A DNA stretch of 13,011 nt from an uncultured Porphyromonadaceae bacterium (GCA_947177605.1 CAMWUX010000007.1:1-13011); one strand, 5' to 3'. Shown: positions 1 to 7,624, counted from the first letter of the stretch. Translations and numbers: made by a program. The notes: a model not told the origin generated them from the letters alone.

Positions 1-236
1 ATACTGTTTTGCTTCGGAAACTCGTATGGCAGGAGCTTGACCTCGCCTTATCTGAGTTGCCTCCAGAACAGTGTGAGGTCTTCTGCCTCACTGTTTTTGA
101 CGGGATGTCAATAAAAGAGATCTCATCAGCCACCGGTATATCGACGGCTACATTACTTTCACGGAAACATTATGCAGTCAAGTATTTGCGTAAACGATTC
201 CACAACCTTTATGATGCGCTCTTATTAAAAGACTAA
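1..236 (+). CDS. Sigma-70-family RNA polymerase sigma factor, C-terminal part (5' end outside window)
   Basis: Only the last ~77 residues lie in the window; the frame is open to the left edge (first whole codon at position 3), so the TTG at 9 is not a credible start. The visible part reads like sigma region 4: a helix with ALSELPPEQ and EVF, as in extracytoplasmic-function and related sigma factors, then a helix-turn-helix around MSIKEISSATGIS, then the basic recognition helix ending YLRKRF. Region 4 contacts the -35/-33 promoter element, so the product should direct RNA polymerase to a gene subset. The ferredoxin gene starts 13 bases after the stop, suggesting one transcript. The segment is AT-richer than the genes after 737. 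Family assignment is fairly safe; subfamily and regulon cannot be told from this fragment. Confidence 0.8.
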   Translation, partial: TVLLRKLVWQELDLALSELPPEQCEVFCLTVFDGMSIKEISSATGISTATLLSRKHYAVKYLRKRFHNLYDALLLKD

Positions 237-249
237 ATCAAATTTCTAT

Positions 250-453
250 ATGGGAAAATCAGTAAAACGCCCTTCCTTCTCACCACGAAACTGCACAGCT
301 TGCTGGAAATGTGTTCAAGCTTGCCCAAGAGAATGCATAAAAAAAGTTAACATTCTCTGGCATAAACATGCAAGAATAACATATCGTAACTGTATAGGAT
401 GCAACATCTGTGTAAAAACTTGCTCTCAAGGTTGCTTCAAAAGTAACGTCTGA
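250..453 (+). CDS. Small 2[4Fe-4S] ferredoxin-like protein
   Basis: A 67-residue protein made almost wholly of two iron-sulfur binding motifs: C15-x2-C18-x2-C21-x3-C25-P and C48-x2-C51-x2-C54-x3-C58. This is the bacterial dicluster ferredoxin pattern, so it probably carries electrons in the cytoplasm or serves as a subunit of a redox complex. Each half also has an extra cysteine four residues after the last ligand (C29 and C62), where ferredoxins often have alanine; the second motif has Ser instead of Pro after C58. The linker between the motifs is basic and aromatic (ILWHKHARITYR). No signal peptide is seen. It lies 13 bases after the sigma-factor gene and is probably co-transcribed with it. 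The redox partner is unknown. Confidence 0.85.
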   Translation: MGKSVKRPSFSPRNCTACWKCVQACPRECIKKVNILWHKHARITYRNCIGCNICVKTCSQGCFKSNV

Positions 454-565
454 CATATCTTCGCAATTCATACCTGAACTTCGTTCTGTCCGCAAGCAGT
501 GCCGGAGTTTTGAAGCGGGAGCGGCAGGGTAGAAGGTATTAATATATGTTAAGGAGTCGGCAATA

Positions 566-581
566 TGTGATATATATCATA
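566..581 (+). promoter_or_regulatory. CRP/FNR-family-like operator (TGTGA-N6-TCATA)
   Basis: The sequence TGTGA, six bases (TATATA), TCATA matches the CRP consensus TGTGA-N6-TCACA at nine of ten defined positions. Its core, 568-579, is a perfect 12-base palindrome, and partial symmetry extends over 562-585. The centre (573.5) lies about 40 bases upstream of the start expected from the -7 box at 603-610. That is where class II CRP/FNR activators bind, next to RNA polymerase. The inference is that a CRP/FNR-family protein controls the efflux operon. An AT-rich palindrome can arise by chance, so the function is unproven. Confidence 0.5.
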
Positions 582-602
582 TTTTAGCCGACATTTCTTT
601 AG

Positions 603-610
603 TAATTTTG
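603..610 (+). promoter_or_regulatory. Bacteroidetes-type -7 promoter element for the efflux operon
   Basis: TAATTTTG matches the Bacteroidetes -7 consensus TAnnTTTG. The usual upstream TTTG (-33) is only weakly represented by TTTT at 582-585, seventeen bases away, which fits a promoter that needs an activator. Start of transcription is expected near 613-615. The same 11-base string TAATTTTGCAC occurs before the TPR gene at 12070. Confidence 0.6.
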
Positions 611-736
611 CACAGTTTTTTAGATATAGTCGGGCTAAAATGTGGATTTTGGCTCCGATTTCGCCGTAATCAACTCTAAGGTAAAATAACAGATCAATAC
701 ATAATAATTCCAATTCAAATCAAAAAAACTAACTCT

Positions 737-1933
737 ATGCAGAAAAGATTAGCTTACAGCTTCACGCTGGGCGTTGCCGCACTGGCGGCCGCCATGAGCC
801 TCACAGGCTGCGGTGGCGACAAGAATGCCGCTATGCAGCAAGCAGCCATGCAGCAGCAAGCACCCGTAGTTGCTACTATGAAATTAGAGCTCACCAACGC
901 AGAAAATCAGCAGGAATTCCCCGCCCGTCTCGAGGGTAAGACAGATATCGCCATCCGTCCGCAGGTATCAGGCTTCATCACCAAAGTATGCGTAGACGAA
1001 GGTCAGGAAGTGAAGAAGGGTCAGCTCCTCTTCACCATCGACCAGGTACAGCTCCAGGCTGCCGTGACTACCGCGCAGGCTGCCGTAAACTCAGCCCAGA
1101 CCTCGGTCAACACCGCTAAGATGACAGCCGACACCAAGCGTCAGCTCTTTGAGAAAAATATCATCTCGGCCTACGACTATCAGCTCGCGCAGAATCAGCT
1201 CCAGAACGCTCAGGCAGCTCTCGCTCAGGCGCAGGCTCAGCTCACTTCTGCAAAGAAGAACCTGTCGTACGCCAATGTTGTGGCTCCGAGCAGCGGTGTT
1301 GTTGGCACCATCCCCTACCGTGAAGGCTCTCTCGCCTCCCCCTCGTCGATGGAACCCCTCACCACTATCTCCGACAATTCTCAGGTCTACGCCTACTTCT
1401 CCCTCACCGAGAAGGATCTGCTTGACCTCACCGACGGTGGCACACGCTCGCTCAAGGCTGCTATCGACTCGATGCCGGCCGTGCGTCTGGTGCTCGCCAA
1501 CGGCACCCCCTATCCCTTCGAAGGCAAGGTAGCCACCGTATCCGGCGTGGTCAACACCGCCACCGGTGCCGCTTCCGTACGCGCCCTCTTCGACAATCCC
1601 TCGGGTATGCTCCGCTCCGGTTCCACAGCCACTGTGGTATTGCCCATCTACTCTACTGACGTAATCGTGATCCCGCAGAAGGCCACTTATGAGATTCAGG
1701 GTCGCCGCTTCGTGTTCGTAGTGGGCGACGACAATGTGATTGCCTCACGCCCGATCACCGTATTGCCCCAGACCGACGGTAAGAACTTCGTAGTGACCTC
1801 AGGCCTTCAGGCCGGCGAGACGATCGTCACCCAGGGTGTAGGCACCCAGTCGATTCGCGACGGTATCACCATTCAGCCTGCCGGCGCACAGGCCGCCCCG
1901 GACGAAGCTGCTCAGGCTCCCGCCGAGAAATAA
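737..1933 (+). CDS. RND efflux periplasmic adaptor (membrane fusion) lipoprotein, AcrA/MexA type
   Basis: This 398-residue protein bridges the inner-membrane RND pump and the outer-membrane channel. It starts with a lipoprotein signal peptide: charged start, hydrophobic core and lipobox LTGC, with the lipidated cysteine at C25. A Gln/Ala-rich linker follows with a tandem AAMQQ. The first half of the lipoyl-like barrel-sandwich domain is at about 66-104 (RPQVSGFI, VDEGQEVKKGQLLF). An alpha-helical coiled-coil hairpin rich in Ala and Gln runs about 105-180, the second lipoyl half is 181-213 (VVAPSSGVVG), a beta-barrel 214-303, and a membrane-proximal domain to about 382. The tail is Ala/Pro/Glu-rich. 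Length and domain order are normal for the family. It is the first gene of the operon, 53 bases before the pump gene. Substrate cannot be read from the sequence. Confidence 0.93.
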   Translation: MQKRLAYSFTLGVAALAAAMSLTGCGGDKNAAMQQAAMQQQAPVVATMKLELTNAENQQEFPARLEGKTDIAIRPQVSGFITKVCVDEGQEVKKGQLLFTIDQVQLQAAVTTAQAAVNSAQTSVNTAKMTADTKRQLFEKNIISAYDYQLAQNQLQNAQAALAQAQAQLTSAKKNLSYANVVAPSSGVVGTIPYREGSLASPSSMEPLTTISDNSQVYAYFSLTEKDLLDLTDGGTRSLKAAIDSMPAVRLVLANGTPYPFEGKVATVSGVVNTATGAASVRALFDNPSGMLRSGSTATVVLPIYSTDVIVIPQKATYEIQGRRFVFVVGDDNVIASRPITVLPQTDGKNFVVTSGLQAGETIVTQGVGTQSIRDGITIQPAGAQAAPDEAAQAPAEK

Positions 1934-1986
1934 TATATCAGCATCACTCTAATACAATACATCTCATACATTAGTCCTATAAGGCA

Positions 1987-4900
1987 ATGAAATTAGATAC
2001 TTTTATTAACCGACCTGTACTATCTACGGTTATATCCATATTTATAGTGCTGTTGGGTCTTATCGGCATGGTATCGCTGCCTATCACCCAATACCCCGAC
2101 ATCGCGCCACCTACTATCTCGGTGACCACCACTTATCAGGGCGCCAACGCTCAGGCTGTGCTTAATTCCGTGATCGCGCCCCTCGAGGAGAGCATCAACG
2201 GTGCAGAAGGCATGACCTACATGGAATCTACAGCCACCAACACCGGCTCCGCCACCATCAACGTGTACTTCGAACAGGGCTTCAACCCCGACATGGCTGC
2301 CGTCGACGTGCAGAACCGTGTGGCCAAGGCTCAGAGCCTGCTCCCCGCCGAAGTCACCCGTGTGGGTGTGCTCACCCAGAAGCGACAGACCTCGATGCTT
2401 ATCGGCATCACCCTCTACGACGCTTCCGGCAACTATGATGAGACATTCATCGAAAACTATATGAAGATCAACGTAGTGCCTCAGCTTCAGCGTATCTCCG
2501 GCGTAGGCGATGTGATGGTGATGGGTGCCGACTACTCTATGCGTATATGGCTCAAGCCCGACGTGATGGCTCAGTACGGTCTGATGCCCGGCGACATCTC
2601 CAATGCTCTCGCCGAACAGAATATCGAGGCCGCTCCCGGTGCATTCGGCGAGCAGGGCAATCAGTCGTTCCAGTACACGATGAAATATCGCGGCCGTCTG
2701 GTTGAGGAAAGCGAGTTCGGCGACATCGTGATCCGCGCCACCGACAATGGCGAGGTACTCCGACTGAAGGATGTGGCCGACATCGAGCTCGGCCGCGTGA
2801 CCTACGGATTCCACGGCAACTTCAACGGCAAGCCCGGTATCACCGCCATCGTGTTCCAGACCGCTGGCTCCAACGCCACCAAGATCATCAACGACTGCTT
2901 GAAGTTCGTCGACAAGATCAAGACCGAGGTACCCGAAGGTCTGGCCATCGCGGTGCCGATGAACAACAACGACTTCCTTTATGCCTCGATCCATCATGTG
3001 ATCCAGACCCTCATCGAGGCATTCATCCTCGTGTTCATCGTCGTTTACCTCTTCCTCCACGACTTCCGCTCCACCATCATCCCCGCCATCGCCATCCCCG
3101 TGGCGCTGATCGGTACATTCTTCGTGCTGAAGATTATCGGCTTCTCCATCAACCTCATTACCCTCTCCGCTCTGGTGCTTGCCATCGCGATTGTGGTCGA
3201 TGATGCGATAGTGGTGGTCGAGGCGGTCCACGCCAAGCTCGACGTGGGCTATAAGAGCGCCCGCAAGGCTTCGATCGACGCTATGAGCGAAATCGGCGGC
3301 GCCATCATCTCGATCACGCTCGTCATGATGCTCGTGTTTATCCCCGTGTCGTTCATGCCCGGCACATCGGGTACCTTCTACCGCCAGTTCGGTCTGACGA
3401 TGGCTATTGCGATCGGTTTCTCGGCCGTAAACGCTCTTACGCTGTCGCCGGCACTTTGCGCAGTGTTCCTCAAGCCTCACAATAGTGATTCCTCGCTCAA
3501 GGAGCGTATGGCTGACGCATACTCGGCTGCCGGCACACAGGTGAAAAAGACCTGGGGCTCACGCTTCAGCTTCCCGCCGATCATCACCCTGATCTTCCTT
3601 ATCGCCACTATCGTGGCCATGGTGCTCGGATGGTTCGACTTTGAGAATGTAGGTATAAGCATCGCCGCCTGCGTAGTGGCTCTGCTTGCCCTCATCGGCG
3701 TATTCAGCAAGCGCTTCCAGGAAGCGTTCGAGAAAGTCTACGAAGGCTCCCTCGGCGGATACAAGAAAATCGTAAAATTCTTCACCTCCCACAAGATACT
3801 CTCCCTCTCATGTGTAGCAGCAGCCATAGCCATTCTGGTATGGCTCATGCGCATCACACCTACCGGCATGGTGCCCAACGAAGATACCGGCACACTCTTC
3901 GCCATGGTGGATATGCCTCCGGGCACATCGCAGGAACGCACCGGTGAAGTGCTCAACCGGGTTGACTCCATCCTCGGCTCGATTCCCGCCATCAAATCGC
4001 GTACGATGATCAATGGCTACAGCTTCATCGCCGGTCAGGGTCCCACCTACGGTACCTTCATCATAAAGCTGAAAGACTGGGCTGAGCGCGACAATAAGAC
4101 AGAAAGCTCCGATGCCATCATCGCTCAGGCTATGGGCATGGCCATGCAGAAGGTCAAGGACGGACGTGTGATCATGTTCGCGCCCCCTATGATCACCGGC
4201 TACTCCGTCACCAACGGCTTTGAGATCAAGATGCAGGATAAGACCGGTGGTGACATCAACGAATTCTTCGCCGTAGTGCAGGGCTTCCTCGGCCAGCTCA
4301 ATCAGCAACCCGAGATTCAGGTAGCCTACACCACCTTCAACCCCACCTTCCCGCAGTATCTCGTGGAGGTCGACGCTGCCAAGGCCAAGCAGGCCGGACT
4401 TTCGCCTCAGACCATACTATCCACACTGCAGGGCTACTACGGCGGTATGTACGTCAGCAACTTCAACCGTTTCGGCAAGCTCTACCGAGTCATGATGCAG
4501 GCCTCTCCCGAAGCCCGTGTATCACCTGAGACACTCAATTCCATTAAGGTACGCAACGGCTCCGAGATGGCATCCATCTCCAACTTCGTGAAGCTCACCC
4601 CCACCTACGGCCCTGACCTCCTCAACCGCTTCAATATGTTCCAGTCGATTTCCGTGACCGGTAACCCCGCTCCCGGATACTCGTCGGGCGACGCTCTCGC
4701 AGCAATCGAGCGTGTGGCCGCCGAGACCCTTCCCCAGGGCTACGGCTACGAATTCTCCGGCATGACGCGTGAGGAAGCCAACTCGTCGGGCAACGCCACC
4801 GCTATGATCTTCGGTCTCTGTCTGCTCTTCGTCTACCTCCTCCTTTCGGCTCAGTACGAAAGCTACCTGCTGCCCTTCGCCGTAATCCTCTCGGTACCGT

Positions 4901-5355
4901 TCGGCCTTATGGGCACCTTCATCTTCGCCGACATCGCCGGTATCTCCAACAACATCTACCTGCAGATCGCCCTGATCATGCTTATCGGTCTGTTGGCCAA
5001 GAACGCCATCCTCATCGTCGAGTTTGCCCTCGACCGCCGCAAGACCGGCATGTCGATTTTCAACGCAGCTGTCGACGGAGCCGCAGCCCGTCTGCGTCCT
5101 ATCCTTATGACCTCGCTCGCTCTGATCATCGGCCTTCTGCCTCTGATGTTCGCTTCCGGCGTAGGCGCCAACGGCAACCGTGCCCTCGGCACCGGCTCCG
5201 TAGGCGGCATGCTCATCGGTATGATATTCCAGATATTCATCGTACCCGCCCTATTCGTAGTGTTCCAGAAGATTCAGGAGAAATTCTCCCCTATGCAATG
5301 GAAGGACACCGACAACTCCGACATCAGCAACGAAATCGAACAATACTCCCGATAA
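1987..5355 (+). CDS. RND multidrug efflux permease, HAE1 family (AcrB/MexB type)
   Basis: An inner-membrane proton-driven pump that takes drugs, bile salts or lipids from the periplasm or outer leaflet and passes them to the channel. The first transmembrane helix (about residues 10-30) leads into the large periplasmic porter loop. TM4 carries the proton-relay pair D405-D406 in AIVVDDAIVVVE (AcrB D407/D408). TM10 carries K1005 in GLLAKNAIL (AcrB K940), and TM11 carries R1037 in RLRPILM (AcrB R971). The translocation residues are therefore intact. At 1122 residues it is longer than the usual 1030-1060. The excess lies between TM6 and TM7 (about 495-602), where two extra hydrophobic segments occur at about 530-550 and 555-573. 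The gene sits 53 bases after the adaptor and 9 before the channel gene. Confidence 0.95.
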   Translation: MKLDTFINRPVLSTVISIFIVLLGLIGMVSLPITQYPDIAPPTISVTTTYQGANAQAVLNSVIAPLEESINGAEGMTYMESTATNTGSATINVYFEQGFNPDMAAVDVQNRVAKAQSLLPAEVTRVGVLTQKRQTSMLIGITLYDASGNYDETFIENYMKINVVPQLQRISGVGDVMVMGADYSMRIWLKPDVMAQYGLMPGDISNALAEQNIEAAPGAFGEQGNQSFQYTMKYRGRLVEESEFGDIVIRATDNGEVLRLKDVADIELGRVTYGFHGNFNGKPGITAIVFQTAGSNATKIINDCLKFVDKIKTEVPEGLAIAVPMNNNDFLYASIHHVIQTLIEAFILVFIVVYLFLHDFRSTIIPAIAIPVALIGTFFVLKIIGFSINLITLSALVLAIAIVVDDAIVVVEAVHAKLDVGYKSARKASIDAMSEIGGAIISITLVMMLVFIPVSFMPGTSGTFYRQFGLTMAIAIGFSAVNALTLSPALCAVFLKPHNSDSSLKERMADAYSAAGTQVKKTWGSRFSFPPIITLIFLIATIVAMVLGWFDFENVGISIAACVVALLALIGVFSKRFQEAFEKVYEGSLGGYKKIVKFFTSHKILSLSCVAAAIAILVWLMRITPTGMVPNEDTGTLFAMVDMPPGTSQERTGEVLNRVDSILGSIPAIKSRTMINGYSFIAGQGPTYGTFIIKLKDWAERDNKTESSDAIIAQAMGMAMQKVKDGRVIMFAPPMITGYSVTNGFEIKMQDKTGGDINEFFAVVQGFLGQLNQQPEIQVAYTTFNPTFPQYLVEVDAAKAKQAGLSPQTILSTLQGYYGGMYVSNFNRFGKLYRVMMQASPEARVSPETLNSIKVRNGSEMASISNFVKLTPTYGPDLLNRFNMFQSISVTGNPAPGYSSGDALAAIERVAAETLPQGYGYEFSGMTREEANSSGNATAMIFGLCLLFVYLLLSAQYESYLLPFAVILSVPFGLMGTFIFADIAGISNNIYLQIALIMLIGLLAKNAILIVEFALDRRKTGMSIFNAAVDGAAARLRPILMTSLALIIGLLPLMFASGVGANGNRALGTGSVGGMLIGMIFQIFIVPALFVVFQKIQEKFSPMQWKDTDNSDISNEIEQYSR

Positions 5356-5364
5356 GACAACCTC

Positions 5365-6765
5365 ATGAAACGACTTCATAAAATAGCACTTCTCGCACTC
5401 TCCGGCGCCATCCTGCTCGGCGCCGCGAGCAGCTGCGGCATCTACAAGAAATACCAGACCCCCGACGACACCGCCCTGCTCGCCCAGTACAAAGAAGCGC
5501 AGCAGGCGTCGATCGACTCGCTTGCCTACGGCAACCTACGCTGGCAGGACGTGTTCACCGACCCCATGCTCGCCGACCTCATCGATCAGGCCCTGACCAA
5601 CAACATCGACCTGCGCAACGCCAAGCTCAACGTCGACATCGCTCACGCCCAGCTCCGCGGAGCCAAGCTCTCCTACTTCCCCTCCGTAGCCCTCGCCCCC
5701 AACGGCGCCGGATCCAAAGTGTTCATGAATCCCTCGCAGTCCATGGCCTGGAGCTATCAGATCCCACTGTCGGTAAGCTGGGAGATCGATATCTTCGGCA
5801 AGCTCCTCAACGCCAAGCGTGGCGCCCAGGCCGGCTATGAGCAGGCCGAGGACTACCGTCAGGCAGTGCGCTCGCAGATAATATCTGCAGTAGCCACCAC
5901 CTACTACTCTATCGCCTCGCTCAACACCCAGCTCGCCATCTCTCGCTCCACTTCCGAAATCTGGAAGCAGAACGTGCAGACGATGAAGGACCTCAAGGAG
6001 GCTGGTACCGTCACCGAAGTAGCGGTAGTTCAGGCCGAAGCCCAGTACTACGGCATCCTCGCCCAGATCACCGATATGCAGGTGTCGCTCGACGAGCTCA
6101 ATAATACCCTCTCCATCCTGCTCGGCGTGATGCCTCAGAAGTGGGAGATCGGCGACTTCACCAAGATGTCGGCCCCCGAGATCAAGCGCGAGAGCATACC
6201 TATGTATGAACTCGCCATGCGTCCCGACGTAGCCGCTGCAGAGCGTTCGATGGCCGTAGCCTACTACGCCACCAACTCCGCCCGCGCAGCCTTCTATCCC
6301 GGCCTCAACATCACTGCCAACGGAGGCTTCACCAACTCCCTCGGCTCCATGCTGCTCAATCCCGGCAAATTCTTCATCAATCTCGCCGGTTCGCTCACCG
6401 CACCCCTCTTCTCCCGCGGCGCCAACATCGCCCGCCTCGAGGCAGCCAAAGCGCAGCAGCAGCAGTCGATGAATACATTCGAGAAAACCCTCATGAGCGC
6501 CGCCTCCGAAGTGAGCGCCGCCATGACCCTCTACTCACTCAGCGTAGAGAAGCAAGGCTACGTGGCCAAGCAGTCCGAGAAGCTCGCCAAGGCCGCCGAG
6601 TACACCATGGAACTACTCCAGCTCGGCTCCTACAACACCACCTATCTCGACGTACTCACTGCCCAACAGAACCTCCTCTCGGCCCGTCTGGCCACCGTAG
6701 GAGCACAATACAATGAGACTCGCGCCCTGATCAACCTCTATCAGGCTCTCGGCGGAGGTCGATAA
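5365..6765 (+). CDS. RND efflux outer-membrane channel lipoprotein (TolC/NodT/OprM type)
   Basis: A 466-residue outer-membrane factor, the exit duct of the tripartite pump. The lipoprotein signal ends in the lipobox AASSC with C24 lipidated, followed by GIYKKYQTP as in many NodT-type proteins. Family landmarks appear in order: WEIDIFGKL (139-147), RPDVAAAE (286-293), FYPGLNI (310-316), APLFSRG (346-352) and the second-repeat helix around TYLDVLTAQQNLL (426-438), ending in LYQALGGG. Long heptad-like helices between these form the periplasmic tunnel. The length is normal. The gene starts 9 bases after the pump stop, so it is in the same operon. Confidence in the family is high; it cannot be matched to a named system. 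Confidence 0.94.
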   Translation: MKRLHKIALLALSGAILLGAASSCGIYKKYQTPDDTALLAQYKEAQQASIDSLAYGNLRWQDVFTDPMLADLIDQALTNNIDLRNAKLNVDIAHAQLRGAKLSYFPSVALAPNGAGSKVFMNPSQSMAWSYQIPLSVSWEIDIFGKLLNAKRGAQAGYEQAEDYRQAVRSQIISAVATTYYSIASLNTQLAISRSTSEIWKQNVQTMKDLKEAGTVTEVAVVQAEAQYYGILAQITDMQVSLDELNNTLSILLGVMPQKWEIGDFTKMSAPEIKRESIPMYELAMRPDVAAAERSMAVAYYATNSARAAFYPGLNITANGGFTNSLGSMLLNPGKFFINLAGSLTAPLFSRGANIARLEAAKAQQQQSMNTFEKTLMSAASEVSAAMTLYSLSVEKQGYVAKQSEKLAKAAEYTMELLQLGSYNTTYLDVLTAQQNLLSARLATVGAQYNETRALINLYQALGGGR

Positions 6766-6789
6766 TCACCACCCTAAATCTAACCCATC

Positions 6790-7578
6790 ATGATCAGTCC
6801 ATTAGCCTACGTTGATCCTTCGGCACGACTTGCCGACAACGTGACAGTGCACCCCTTCGCCTACATCGACGCCGATGTGGAGATAGGCCCCGGCACCGAA
6901 ATCATGCCCTATGCAAGCATCCTCCGAGGCACCCGCATGGGAGCCAACAACAAAGTGTATCAGTGCGCGGTGATAGGCGCCGATCCGCAGGACTTCCGCT
7001 GGAAAGGCGAGCAGACCTACTGCTATATCGGCGACAACAACGTGATCCGCGAACACGTGATCATCAACCGCGGCATCACCCCTGAGCGCGGCACACGCAT
7101 CGGCAACAATGTTTCGATAATGGCCGAAACCCATATCGGCCACGACTCCCACATCGTAGGCCGGTCAGTGCTCGGCAACGGCGTGAAGATCGCCGGCGAC
7201 GTCGTAGTCGACGAATGCGTTATCCTATCCTCCGGCGTGATTCTCCACGAAAATTCACGTGTGGGCAAGTGGTCGCTCATCAAGGGCGGCTGCCGCATCA
7301 ACGGCAACGTGCCCCCCTTCGTCATCATCGCCCACAATCCCGCCGTCTACTTCGGCGTCAATGCCGTAGTGATGCGCAAGCACGACTTCTCCGAAGAGGA
7401 TATCGACGACATCGCCAAGGCATACCGCCACATCTATCAGAGCGGCACATCGGTGTTCAACGCCGTCCGTCGCATCGAAGCCGACCTCGACGATACCGAA
7501 ATCCGACGCACAATCGTCAACTTCATCCACGAATGTAGCAATAAACTCGTGGCAGTGCCTAAAGAACTCGAAGAATAA
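6790..7578 (+). CDS. LpxA-family acyltransferase (UDP-GlcNAc O-acyltransferase-like, possibly a paralogue)
   Basis: A 262-residue left-handed parallel beta-helix protein with hexapeptide repeats through about residue 185, then a helical C-terminal domain. LpxA catalyses the first step of lipid A synthesis, moving a 3-hydroxyacyl chain from acyl carrier protein to UDP-GlcNAc in the cytoplasm. The catalytic-base motif is present as HIGHD, with H118 matching E. coli H125, and IGDNNVIRE and QDFRWKGE match the substrate loop. Departures from canonical LpxA (remembered sequences, no alignment run) are: HQF at the second conserved His is HEN (153-155), the usual LKRRGF is MRKHDF, and the C-terminal RGIIR/RGLIR is absent. 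It lies 24 bases after the efflux channel gene, not beside lpxC/fabZ. A second, divergent LpxA-like enzyme is therefore plausible. Family is sure; exact substrate is not. Confidence 0.82.
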   Translation: MISPLAYVDPSARLADNVTVHPFAYIDADVEIGPGTEIMPYASILRGTRMGANNKVYQCAVIGADPQDFRWKGEQTYCYIGDNNVIREHVIINRGITPERGTRIGNNVSIMAETHIGHDSHIVGRSVLGNGVKIAGDVVVDECVILSSGVILHENSRVGKWSLIKGGCRINGNVPPFVIIAHNPAVYFGVNAVVMRKHDFSEEDIDDIAKAYRHIYQSGTSVFNAVRRIEADLDDTEIRRTIVNFIHECSNKLVAVPKELEE

Positions 7579-7581
7579 TCG

Positions 7582-7589
7582 TACATTTG
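7582..7589 (+). promoter_or_regulatory. Bacteroidetes-type -7 promoter element upstream of the YciO-like gene
   Basis: TACATTTG fits TAnnTTTG exactly and lies in the 47-base gap between the LpxA-like and YciO-like genes. No clear TTTG is found about 19 bases upstream, which would be inside the preceding gene. Transcription would start near 7593-7596 and give a leader of only about 30 bases. This could make genes 7626-11359 independent of the efflux promoter. Confidence 0.5.
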
Positions 7590-7624
7590 CATCTGTCGTA
7601 GGCGCCAATCGCCCGACAGCATGC
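7589..7624 (+). other. Bulged hairpin immediately before the YciO-like start codon
   Basis: Three nested complementary blocks pair here: GCAT (7589-7592) with ATGC (7621-7624), CTGTCG (7593-7598) with CGACAG (7614-7619), and GGCG (7601-7604) with CGCC (7610-7613). The loop is CCAAT. Bulges are TA on the left and one C on the right, giving 14 base pairs in all. No T-run follows, so it is not a standard intrinsic terminator. It ends one base before the ATG at 7626 and could limit ribosome access or protect a processed 5' end. Confidence 0.5.

Larger units (their letters stand above)
454..736. other. Intergenic region upstream of the efflux operon
   Basis: These 283 bases hold no supportable gene. 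The left part (about 481-530) is a short GC-rich patch with a weak TGCCG/CGGCA pairing and no T-run, so I do not call a terminator. The right part is AT-rich and carries a CRP/FNR-like palindrome (566-581), a TAnnTTTG-type -7 box (603-610) and a bulged inverted repeat (581-592 with 629-641). The transcript would have an untranslated leader of about 120 bases before the adaptor start at 737. Confidence 0.7.

Noticed and set aside
280..495. A 71-codon minus-strand frame opposite the ferredoxin
   Set aside because: It is antisense to the clear dicluster cysteine pattern and has no independent support.
501..527. Possible terminator after the ferredoxin (TGCCG pairing with CGGCA)
   Set aside because: The stem is only five pairs with a 17-base loop and has no T-run.
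2020..3480. A 486-codon open frame on the minus strand inside the RND pump gene
   Set aside because: It is antisense to an unmistakable AcrB-type protein, is rich in His, Asp, Glu and Gly as expected from reading the reverse of its codon bias, and has no recognisable domain.
6766..6789. Possible transcription break between the channel gene and the LpxA-like gene
   Set aside because: The 24 bases contain neither a hairpin nor a -7 box, so co-transcription is the simpler reading.
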